Assembly: GCA_029339195.1 (NCBI GenBank)
Contig: JAPTJF010000110.1
Coordinates: forward strand, 1 to 64,000
Origin: Micractinium sp. NFX-FRZ
Taxonomy: Eukaryota > Chlorophyta > Trebouxiophyceae > Chlorellales > Chlorellaceae
Direction: 5' to 3'
DNA: 64,000 nucleotides
The notes under the pieces are model-generated. The model did not search any database. It was given only the letters and a program-made list of their open reading frames with translations, and was not told the DNA's origin. The position numbers and the translations under genes were made by a program. Positions 1-9,838 of this stretch are shown in pieces (the first letter of the stretch is position 1; every line of letters begins with the position of its first letter).

Positions 1-1742
1 AAGCAACGGACTTTTCCTGAACATAACCCGTAATAGGCGAACAAGCAGGCAAAGTAATCCCGCCCTTCATCCCCACAAACTTCCCGACAGACATGGTTTC
101 CCGACGTTGTCATCTCCAGAGTTCTTTCCCGCACAAGTTCCCCACGCAACAAGTTTGGGAGGCACAAGTTTGTTGTGCGGGATAGTGCCATTTTAGTTAG
201 GGAAACCAAAAGGTGGGGAAATGGATTCTGCGCCTGCAGGAAACGTCGGGAACAATGTCGGGTTTTTGGGTCAGATCCACTAGTGTTCATAACGAAAGCT
301 GCGTGCCTGACTGGATTGAAAACCGCAGCGGGAGAAAGAGCAATGCAGCGCTAAAGCCCAGATGTCGCACTGTTGACTCAGTCAGACTGTCCTGCGCATT
401 GCATGCCGTACTGCTGCCGGCCTCATGCAGACAGGCGGAGTGGGCCAACCTTGTGATCCCTTCCTGGCCATGGCTTGACCGGTGGCTTATACACTTGTCT
501 GGTATGGGAAGCATTGCACGCCTCAGTATGCCACTCAATTGCATGCTCCCCAATGTGCGCCAATGCAGCACCCACGTGCAACTTGCAGCAGTTGGGTGCT
601 TCTCCCCCTGGGTGGGTTGTAGCTGGGCATTGAGGCAGCTGTGACGGTGCTGGATCGTGTTGACACTCAGAGGTCCCCTCGCGGCATGGTGGGTCCGGGC
701 ATGCCGCGGGCGGGCAGAGCATCACAGGGCAGCACAGGTACTGCAGCTGGGGCACCCTGAGCAACCTGCTTGGGAGTGCCGCAGGGCACCAGAGATGCTA
801 AGCCGCCGCTGTGGGGCTGCAGCAACCGCTGCCTTCCGCAGTGCCGTTGCAGTGTGTTAATGCAGGGCCGCCTCTTGGCACGCGCTAGTGCAGGCGTGCC
901 ACTCGCTGGACAGGCCAACTTCCACGGGCAGACGAGGGCAGAGCATGCTCGTGGGTGCCGTGGGGAGACCAATGCGCGCCATCGCTGTTTAGGTGAAGCG
1001 GCGTGATGCAGGCAGTGCATCAAAACGCGGTAAGGAACGCAAACAGGCGCGGCTTAGCCAGATATATAGCAGGTCTTTTGCAGCCCCACAGACAGGAGGG
1101 TTACGGCGCCACGGCGGCGCCCAATTGGGTGCAGGGACAGGGCTGGCATGCAGTGGAGGCTCATGGTGGGCCGATTTGGCGCATGCACAAGGCCAGAAAG
1201 CCGATCGCATAGGCTGGCGTGACCTTGCAAGGAGGGGACCTCGAGGGAAGTGTACACCTGGGAGGATCCAAGCTTTGGCTGCTGGCGGAGCTTTGCCGCT
1301 GCAGCGCGCTGGCGTGCCGCCATGGCGGCGCCGTCTGCTCTGCCTGGCGGCACATCTCCCTCCATTCACCTCACCGTTGGCTTCGGCCTTCTTATGACAC
1401 GTGCCGCATCGAAGGCCGTTCACTTGGGTACCCACGGTAGCTTAGAGCCACTCGTCGGCCTCGACCCACCGGGCCGGTGAGCTTTCAGCTGAGGTCGGCC
1501 GGCATTGTGAGTTCGTTCGATTGTAGCTGGTTTGCTCGCAACAGCTGTTGAGAGATTGAGACTGATCACCATCTGATCACCATCAGTGCTCTGTTGCAGC
1601 TGGCTGTAAAATGTGCGACAGCTGGGTGAGAGCAGCCGAGATGGCGCGCCAAACTGGGAGCAGCGTTAGGCGGGCAGGGGCGGCGCTCCTGCCCGCCGCC
1701 GCCGCCGCGCCGCCGCCTTCTTTTCTCACCGTGGTTGTTGCG
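1..1742. other. No gene recognised
   Basis: I see no spliced frame or family similarity on either strand. Open frames here are short and overlap on both strands, as expected at this GC content. The stretch probably holds the 5' region of the gene that follows, since an ATG at 1611 is in frame with it. A CCCAATTGGG palindrome sits at 1121-1130 and an AT-rich ATATATAG at about 1061. Neither can be tied to a transcript. Confidence 0.5.
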
Positions 1743-4700
1743 ATGAAGCGAAGAGAGTACTACCTTCGTGCATCACGGCCGTCTTGCCGAGCTTGGTGGG
1801 ATGCCCACACTTACCTGCCTGCCTTGCTGCCGATCCCCCACAGGGACGCTTCCCGCATGGGCAATAAACGGCCGCGGAAGCGGTGCGCCAGCTTCTCTCA
1901 AGCCCCGCTGCAGCCTGGCACTCGCATCACCCTGGCCTTCCCCAGCCATGACAGCCAGCAGGCCGCGCTGTCCTGGGACACCATGTGTCCAGAAGAGCGG
2001 CCCGCGTACACTGAGCAGCAGAAGAAGCGCCTGCAGTGGGTGGGCCAGAGCGTCCCGCTGGTGGGGACCGTGGAGATCTGCGGGTGAGGCAGGGTGGTGG
2101 GGTGGGCACGGCAGGTCGGCAGAAGCTGCCAGGCGGTTAGACCAGCAAAGTGCCTGGCTGGCTACGAGACCCACCCTGTCCAGCCGCTTGCTGCCTGCCT
2201 TGCAGCCTTACTGACCTCCGGCACACACTGCCTACCTTGGCTGCACCCGTTGTGCAGGCGGCACTTTTCCCGTGACGCCGTTGCCATGCGGGGCATGAAG
2301 CTGGACGGCGCTTTCTGCGCTGCCGCCGAGCGCCTGTCGCGTGCTGGCTTCACTGTGCTGTGGGAGGCACTGCACATGGGCCGCGGGCTGCTGCCCCCCA
2401 CGATGGCAGCGGAGGAGTGCGGCGCGCTGACGGAGGTGCTGCAGCAGCTGGGAGGTGAGGCGGTGCTGGCAGCGTGCAGCACACGGCGGAGACAGTTTAA
2501 GGCACAACTGCACGCCATGCCTGGCTCTTCTCTTGGCACCGTTCCGCAGCTGCACACCCGCACGCAGCACCGCAATCGGCAGCGGGCACTGACCATGCTG
2601 TTTTGTGCGCCGGTCTGCAGGCCGGTGGAGCAGTGAGCCAGCGGAGGTAGCAGAACCGAGCAACCCAGTGGTGCGTGATGAAGCCTCCTGCCTGCACCCA
2701 CGCGTATTGCCATGCTGTACAGGGCAGCCTGCATCGTCAGCTCGGTAGCATGCCGCACCTGCCTGCAGCCTCTGCGTGCATGGCAACAGCATGTTCCCTT
2801 GCAGTGCCTCCCCCACTGCCCCGCTGATGTGGCACGGCATCAACAAGGGCCCCGCCGGCCACCATGTGTGCCAACCGCCGTTGGCTGTGCCCATCACCGC
2901 TTGCAGGAGGAGGCTGCGCAGATGATGGCAGCCGCGGCAGCCCCCGCCCAGATTACGCAACGGGTGAGCATTGTGTGTGTTTGGAGAGGCTGGGTGCCTG
3001 GGACAGGTCGACAGCAAATAGTAGGGTGGAGCACAAGTGCTTTGGCCGGAGCAGTGCTGCCCACTTGCCCCAAAAGCCTGCTATTCAGTTGCCCAGGCAG
3101 GTGCCTGCTGCCCACTCCCCAGCGTATCTTGGTGCCGTGCTCAGCCGCACAAGCGTGAGTTGATCCTGCGGCTCGGGCAAGTTGCATATCAATTGGGGTA
3201 TGCCGGCCGCCTGTGCTGGCAACCATGAAGCCTGTGGCAACAAGGTTGGGGGAGGGTGTGGGCGTCAGGTCATGCGGGGGAAGTCGAGGTGTGCAAGAAG
3301 ACATGGGGCGGTGCGGCGGCAACACTGCCGAGGTATGAGTGAGCTAAGACGTCCTAGGCTGGCTTTGGGGGGCAGTATGTGCGTTGTTGTTGGTGGAAGC
3401 GCGGCGGTGCCTTGTGCCTGGTTCCGCTGGCCCCGTCACGGCTTGAGAAGGTGGGGCTGTAAGCTCCTTCCATCTCGCCTGACCGGGTGCCTTCAGGGAC
3501 AGTGCCACATGTGCCCGCTCGCCATCAGGTGCAGTGCGGCGTTTGGGACTGAGTGTGGGGGCGGGCAACGAGAGGGTGGTGCGGATGGCACCACGGGCAA
3601 AGGTGCGGCTGGAGAAGGCACGGACAATGGTGGGGGACGGGGTTACGACTGGTCGTGCTGGTGGGGGCGTGCCCAACCTTGGGTGGGGGGCACCAAGGGG
3701 AGGCCAAGCTTATTGCTGCGCTGGGCTGGATCAGCTCAGGTGGGGCTATGGCATTAGGGACAGGCATGGGTGTGCTGGCGTTGTTGGTGGTGGAAGCGCG
3801 GCGGTGCCTTGTGCCTGGTTCCGCTGGCCCCGTCACGGCTTGAGAAGGTGGGGCTGTAAGCTCCTTCCATCTCGCTGACCGGGTGCCTTCAGGGACAGTG
3901 CCACATGCCCCGCTCGCCATCAGGTGCGGCGTTTGGGACTGAGTGTGGGGGCGGGCAACGAGAGGGGGGTGCGGATGGCACCACGGGCAAAAGTTTGGAG
4001 GGCAGTTGCGGTGCAAGGTACGAGGGAGAGGAATGATGGCCGGGCGTGGTGCTGTTTTCTAACCACACAACAATTAGTGTCGGGCCCAGCCTGGCAAACC
4101 AGGGAATGGGTTGCTCAGCGGGGCTGCACCGGTGCAGCTGGCATATACAGTGAACCAGGTGATGCACACGCGCGTTGTAGGTGGCAATTGGGGGAGGTAT
4201 GCTAAGTTGATTTGGCCATTTACATAAGCAGAAGAAAAAGTCACGGTTCTATAAGGGTGTCGGCGAGCAATTTGATGACGGGCAAAAGAAGCCAAAGACT
4301 GTTCTTTAGTTGCGGAGCCGGGGTGTTTGAGGGAGCATCGGAAGGCGTTGGGATTGAACACACGAGCCGAGGGCAATATGGCGGCACGTGTGAAGCGGCC
4401 ACGGTGCCAGCGCATGGCCCGAGGTAGACACTCAGCAAGTGGCAGAGAGCGAAGCAGGGGACATCAGAGGGAGCACATAGTGACACACCCTGGCATAGCT
4501 GGTTTGTTGCGCCCCATGCACACTCTGCCCCTGCTTTAACCCCCGCGCCCCATGCAGAACGGCCTGGAGGCGCTCTTCACTCGCCGCCCGGTGCGAGCCC
4601 CGCTGGATGCCGTGCGCTCGACCTTGGAGCGCTTGCAGGCGCAGGTGGGGAAGGGGCGGGTGCCACTGGGTGACGGATGGACCAGCTGCCTGCTGTGCCC

Positions 4701-5609
4701 ATCATGGGTGTGCAGCCCTCGCTTCGGCATGAATATATGGCAGGCCGTTGCCCGGTCTGGGTGGCTGCAGGTGCGCAGGCTGCCTGCACTGGATGGTGGC
4801 TGCTTGACGCTTCGCAGCACTGGACGTGTGGGCCAAGGGATGTGCGCTGTTGTGTCACTTCTGCCATGCAGGGAGTGCAGGGTGAGCACGAGCTGCTGGT
4901 GCGCACGACGCGGGCCCTGGTGCTCCAGGGCGCGATGCCGCTGCGCACAAAGCACGTGCACCTACCACCGGGCCTGGCACCAGCTGCCGTGCGGCGCGCG
5001 CTGGGCGGCTGTGCCGACGGCGTTGCAGCCAAGGGGCTGGTGCAGCGGCTGTCGCTGGGCGGCGGGGTGCTGGTGTTCCTCCTTGTGCCCGGCCTGCACC
5101 CCCAGCCACACCTGGCGGTGGTGGGCTCGGAAGTGGCGCAGGCGGGGCGGGGCAACCACCGCCTATCCACCTTTGACTTCCAGGAGGGCGAGGCCGTGGC
5201 TGCCTACCCAGGCGGCATGCTGCCTGACGAGCCCCCCACTGGCGGCTATGTGCTGGAGGCGCGCGTGCGGCGGCGCACCGTGTTCATTGAGGGCGACCGG
5301 CCGCTGTCCACCGCAGCCAAGCAGCAGCAGCTGTTTGGCCGGGTGCTGCTGGAGCCGTCCTGGTACCAGTGGCCGGGGGCGTACGGGCACTGCCTCAATT
5401 GCTCGCCCACCGAGGAGGAGGCCGGGTTTGAGATGGGGGAGAACCTGCTGCTGACCCCCCGCAAGGGGGCCGCTCCGGTGCCGCTGTTTGGGGAGCTGAC
5501 CTGGTGGTACGGAGACAAGGCACACGAGCACATTGCGCCCTCGCCCGCTGCACAGGGCGCCGCTGTAACGACCTGCCCTGCTTTGCACCGACTTGGCATG
5601 CTCATGTAG
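1743..5609 (+). CDS. Divergent SET-domain-like protein, partial exon model
   Basis: Function not established. The last exon (about 4870-5609) reads like a worn SET lysine-methyltransferase fold: an AAYPG strand, then GGYVLEAR and VFIEGD in the order SET domains show, and finally GELTWWYGD, matching the family's ELTxDYG end. The NHS/C cofactor signature is replaced by GHCLNC, and no post-SET cysteine cluster follows, so catalysis is doubtful. Firm exons are one ending at 2083 (phase 2), 2258-2454, 4555-4646 and 4870-5609. One or two small exons between 2900 and 3160 could not be put in phase. ATGs at 1611, 1743 and 1857 are all in frame; 1743 is a compromise. The N-terminal part is basic (KRPRKR). 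A long intron (about 3160-4554) carries a 215-bp direct repeat. Sure of a gene, moderate on SET-like, low on the start. Confidence 0.5.
3384..3602. repeat. Direct repeat, copy 1 of 2
   Basis: About 215 bp, nearly identical to 3780-3992 and separated from it by about 180 bp. Both copies run from TTGGTGGAAGCGCGGCGG to CACCACGGGCAA with a few small indels. It lies in a long intron of the SET-like gene. Confidence 0.9.
3780..3992. repeat. Direct repeat, copy 2 of 2
   Basis: Second copy of the repeat at 3384-3602. It differs by small deletions, for example CTCGCTGACC here against CTCGCCTGACC. The high identity suggests a recent segmental duplication. I see no terminal repeats or coding frame that would make it a transposon. 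Confidence 0.9.
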
Positions 5610-5821
5610 TGCAACAAACAGTGTGCTGCCAAGCAGCAGACAAACCAGGACAGGAGGTGGGGAGGAGGGAAAGGGGACCTGCGTGTTGCTGTGAAGTGGG
5701 CTATACGGTGGCCAGCGAACGCCGGGTGGTAGTGCTGCCGGGCAGCAGCAAGGTGTGCAGCTGCGCTTTGGGGCGCCGCACGCCCAGCGTAGCAGGCGGC
5801 AGCCTGACAAACCCTGACCCT

Positions 5822-5942
5822 ATGCAGCGTGCCATTGCAGCGTCCAGGCTTGACCACCTGGGCAGGGTGCTCAGCAAGAGCGGCAGCATCGATGCCGACG
5901 TCAGCGTGCGGATCAGCAAGGCGGCGCACACGGTTAGGTGGG
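5822..5942 (+). mobile_element. Relic of a non-LTR retrotransposon ORF
   Basis: The frame reads LDHLGRVLSKSGSIDADVSV, then RISKAAHT. This matches in order and spacing the segment after the catalytic core in LINE-type reverse transcriptases of the RTE/CR1 kind (consensus YLGS...G..D.DI..RI.KA..AF). Only about 40 codons survive, with no YADD box, endonuclease or tail nearby, so this is a dead fragment. It lies between the SET-like gene and the methyltransferase gene. Recognition is by motif only. Confidence 0.5.
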
Positions 5943-6064
5943 TGTGGAGCGGGCAGGAGCTGGGTGCGACGCATTCATGTCAGTGCACGGATATTCAACA
6001 AAGGGTGCTGCGGAGGCGATGTGATGGGCGCCGCAAGAGTGCAGCAGCCCTGTGGCCTGCAGGC

Positions 6065-6103
6065 GCCGGCGCCAGCTGCAGGCGCCAGCGCAGTGGCGCC
6101 GGC
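6065..6103. repeat. GC-rich inverted repeat
   Basis: GCCGGCGCCA at 6065-6074 is the reverse complement of TGGCGCCGGC at 6094-6103, giving a 10-bp stem with a 19-base loop, about 90 bp before the methyltransferase ATG. It could fold in the 5' leader or be chance in a GC-rich tract. Confidence 0.5.
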
Positions 6104-6191
6104 AGGTGCACCTGGACGGCGGGAGGAAAGCAGTGTCGTTTGTATTGCGCTCTTCAGCGGCCGACCACGTATTGTTCACTGCTGCAAAGCG

Positions 6192-9100
6192 ATGAGCAGG
6201 TCCTGCGTGCTGTTCTGCAACCGCCTTTGCAACTCACCAGCTCGTGCACCCCCTCCTTCCCGCCCTCGTCCCTGCGCTCAGCAGCAATTTGCTCCTGTGA
6301 CAAGTGCGTTCGCCACCTCATCAAGGCGGACGGTGCTCTCTGCAGTCGCCAGCGCAGCTGCCACTCTCCTCGGTTCTCGACACGCGTTTAGCGGACTAGG
6401 TGAGCAGTGGTACGCGCTGGCGATGCAATAAGTACGTTGCCAGGCACAACGAGACATGCGGTCCCCTGGGTAGCGACCTTGCCGCTGCCTGCCGCCTCCC
6501 GCTTGCAGCGCTCACCAGCCCCGCGCCACACGTGCCACACCGCACGTTCCTCGCTGGCGGCGCCCAGATCTCCGCAGCTATGCACAACCAGGGTTGGCTG
6601 GTGGACCACCTGAAGCGGGATGGGGTGGTGAAGCACCACGAGGGTGAGCAGGCGGTTGCGGTGGTGCAGCAGCCGCGCTGACAACCCGCCCGCCATTCGC
6701 AGAGCTCTCTTCCGTCGTCACATCGTGCCTGCAGCTTTTTTAGCTGCCCGCTTCCCCTCTCCACCAACCTAATGGCTAAGATGCTGGCAAGCAGGCTGAT
6801 GGGCTCTGCACTGGTGGAACGCCATTATTTGTGACAACAGCATGCTGCTCTCCCGCCCCCACCCCGCCCCCGACCTCCGCAGTGGAGCAGGTGCTGCGGC
6901 AGGTGGACCGTGGCAACTATGTGGACCGAGGCATCCCGCATGCCTACATCTACCAGGTGCACCTGGGGGGCGCACGGCGCTTGGTGTGCCGGGCTGCTGG
7001 TGGGCGCAGCGATTGGATAGGGGTAGGCTGGCAGCGTGCTCCAAGCAAAGTGTAAAGAGCTGAGCGAGATGCAGCGGGGTGCAGTTGCTTGCTCGCATGC
7101 CGGCCCCAGAGCCCTGCTTTTCAAGCAGACGCGGGCGACGGGCTGTGGCAGCAGGCCCATCGCACCAGGCAGGTAAGAGCTGGCAGACAAGACGGCAAGC
7201 ATGCAGGATGTAATGCCCACCCCCAATGCTGCCCTTCATGGCAGGACTCGCCCCTGCCCATTGGCTACCACGAGACCATCAGCGCGCCCCACATGCATGC
7301 CACTTGCCTGGAGCTGCTGCGAGAGCACCTGCGACCAGGAGCGCGTGTCCTGGATGTGGGATCAGGTGTGGGGGCGGCGGCGGGGGCGGATGTGATGGGC
7401 TGCACACTGCAGTGTTGTGCTGCTCTCTACTCATGTGCTGCGCATGGGGCAGGCTGCGCTTGATGGTCCCGCCGTTGGTGGCAGCGCCAGGCTGCCTTGA
7501 AGCGTTCCTAAGCCTCTGGTCTTGGACCACTGGAGGTCCATGCACCCTGCCAGCTGCACCGAGTGGCTGCTGTACTAAAGGGCTGGGGTGCGCCATGCGC
7601 CCTGGCAGGATCCGGCTACCTCTCAGCAGCCATGGGCCTGATGGTGGGAGGCACAGGCAAGCCTGGGATGCGTAGGGATGCATGCACGCCAACTGCACTC
7701 AGAATGGTCGTGGCGCGGCGGCAGTTTGTTGCAAGCAGTGCTGCAATGGGCAGCAGCAGGCATGGCGTCTTTGCTCCTCCCCTCCTCCGTGCCTTTCAGC
7801 TCCGCCCCCTGTGTGCCCTGCCTGCAGGCAAGGTGATCGGCATTGAGAAGCACCCGGAGCTGGCGGAACAGGTGGGTCGCCGAACACTGCCTTCAGATGA
7901 ACAGCGCGCTGCTTGCCTGCATCTGCCCTCCTGCGCTGCCACTCGTAGCTGCTGCAAGGTGCAGCGACGCTGCCGCCCCTGGCGTGCACCCTCGCTCCAG
8001 CCCTGCCTGGCTGCGTCTCTGGCAACACGCCCTGCCTGGCTGCGTCTCTGGCAACACGCCCTGCCCTGTCCTGCGCTGCAGTCCATAGCCAACGTGCGGC
8101 GCGACCACCCGGAGCTGCTGGACAGCGGCGTGGTGCAGGTGCTGTTCAGGGCAGGGCTGCAGGGTGTGTAGGGGGGGGGGGAGGGGGTCGAGTGGCAGGG
8201 TGGGTATACGTGAGAAAAGGCAGCTGCAGTGTTGAGGGAGGCCAGTCGGCCGCCCCACAGGCTACCACTAGCTCATTTGCTGGAATATGGCCCCTGCTCT
8301 CGCCCCTGTTGCCAGTCCTGTCCACGGCGGGCCCCGATACTGGGGCTGCTCGTGTCCCAAGCCGCAGCTCCTGTGCAGGCGAGGCGTCACACCTGCCCCA
8401 CCCTGCCCTCTGTTGACCTGGGCACCCCCCTGCAGTTGCGTGCCGGCAACGTGCTGGGCAATGTGCTGGAGCAGGAGGAGGCGTTTGATGCCATACACGT
8501 GGGGGCGGGTGAGGGGGCGGGATTGCAGGGGTGTCTGGGGACGTGCATCCTTTGGGGGCAGGAGAAGGGCCGGCGGGCGGCATTGTCACCTCGCTGTTGG
8601 GTGCCGCACCCAAGGTGGGACATGTGCAGCCAGCTGTGCCTGGATGCCAGTGCATGCCTAATTCCCTGGGCCTGCCTGCCCCCATCTGCCTGCCCGCAGC
8701 CGCCTCCTCCCTGCCGGATGTGCTGGTGCAAAAGCTGAGGCCGGGAGGGCGTATGGTGATCCCCGTGGGGCCTCAGTGGGAGTACCAGGTGCGGGGGCAG
8801 CAGGGCACGGGGTCGGCAGGGCTGCTCATTGGCAGGGAGGAGGAGAATGGACAGGGGGGGAATGGCAGGGCCAGAGCAAGACGCGTGCAGGATGGCTTAC
8901 CTGGTGCTGCACTCGCGCCACTGTACTCTCTGGACGGCGCCCTGCTGCTTGTGCTCACCCTGTGATCTGCGCTTCTACTGCTGATAAAGTTGCCTGCGAC
9001 TTCTGAACTGTGCCCCTGCCCCCTGCACCCCCTTTGCAACCGTGCCCCTCATCACCGCAGGTGATGCAGTGCATTGACAAGGACGAGCAGGGCAAGGTGC

Positions 9101-9338
9101 ACAAGCACAACCTGATGTGAGAGGGGAGGGGAGCGGTGGGCTGCAGGGCATCTTGGGGTTGGCGGGCACATCAAAGCTCAGCAGGCGGCTGGGCAGAGGG
9201 GTCAGCCATCGGCCTCGACCTGCTGCTGCAGCACCATCAGTGGTGACCCCAATCATCCTCACGCCTCCCGCCCGGCTCTGCAGGCACGTGCGGTACGTGC
9301 CGCTGACCAGCCCGGGGGACACCGACTGGGAGCAGTGA
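6192..9338 (+). CDS. PIMT: Protein-L-isoaspartate O-methyltransferase, organelle-targeted
   Basis: Transfers a methyl group from S-adenosylmethionine to isoaspartyl residues, starting repair of aged proteins. Eleven exons join in phase to 296 aa: 6192-6399, 6578-6643, 6883-6956, 7245-7365, 7609-7656, 7828-7871, 8082-8138, 8436-8508, 8700-8788, 9061-9116, 9284-9338. Family signatures are all present: the SAPHMHA substrate loop, AdoMet motif [13 protein letters not shown], post-[13 protein letters not shown], motif [10 protein letters not shown], motif [16 protein letters not shown] and C-terminal YVPLTSPGD. The catalytic fold starts near residue 71. Before it is a Ser/Arg/Pro-rich presequence with a twin arginine (residues 45-46) and a hydrophobic stretch, like chloroplast transit peptides bearing a Tat lumen signal. 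Intron 5 (7657-7827) is GC-AG; reading it as intron restores the TGKVIGI join. The start is the first in-frame ATG of exon 1. Confidence 0.93.
8008..8065. repeat. 29-bp tandem duplication in an intron
   Basis: Two perfect copies of a 29-bp unit beginning TGGCTGCGTCTCTGGCAACA (8008-8036, 8037-8065), directly upstream of the acceptor of methyltransferase exon 7. Confidence 0.95.
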
Positions 9339-9838
9339 TGTGGCAGCTGATGCACCACAGCCTGGACGCCACCACGGCCTTCAACAAGTTGCGCGCTCCC
9401 ACATAGATGTCTTTTGGTGGAAGTCGCTGGCAGTGCTTCCGGCACGGATGTTACATGCTTTCATCACAAACACACGCCATGCAGGTCGTGGCAGCAACGT
9501 ACACCTGAGCCCCCGTCCGTACAGAGCTGTTTGCGTTACGCCCCCTGCCAGTTGCTCCCTCTGGGGCGCTCCACTCCTTTCTTATTGCCAACTATGTACA
9601 TCTCCCTGCAGCTTTTTTTGCGCTGCACCTGCTTTCATTCACTGCCTCTGCCCCTGCCTCTGCTCCTTTCATCCCTGCCTCTGCACCTTGCATGCATGTA
9701 TGTCATAAGCTGCTTACAAGACATGTCTGTGCAGCGCAACAGCAGCAGAGAACATGGCTGCAAAGCACGACGGTAGTGTACATGTAACTGATTCAGCTGC
9801 AAGCAAGCATCCTGTGGCCACGCCTCAAGATCTGTTGC
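9339..9838. other. Tail-to-tail intergenic region
   Basis: Lies between the stop of the methyltransferase gene (+) and that of the reductase gene (-). It holds TGTAA at 9783-9787 on the + strand and TTACA (TGTAA on the - strand) at 9714-9718 and 9451-9455. If these are the polyadenylation signals, the two 3' UTRs overlap. No other gene seen. Confidence 0.6.

Noticed and set aside
5504..6391. Long + strand open frame before the methyltransferase as a complete gene
   Set aside because: Only about 40 codons (the LINE-like segment) look like protein; the rest overlaps the SET-like gene end and the methyltransferase exon in the wrong frame.
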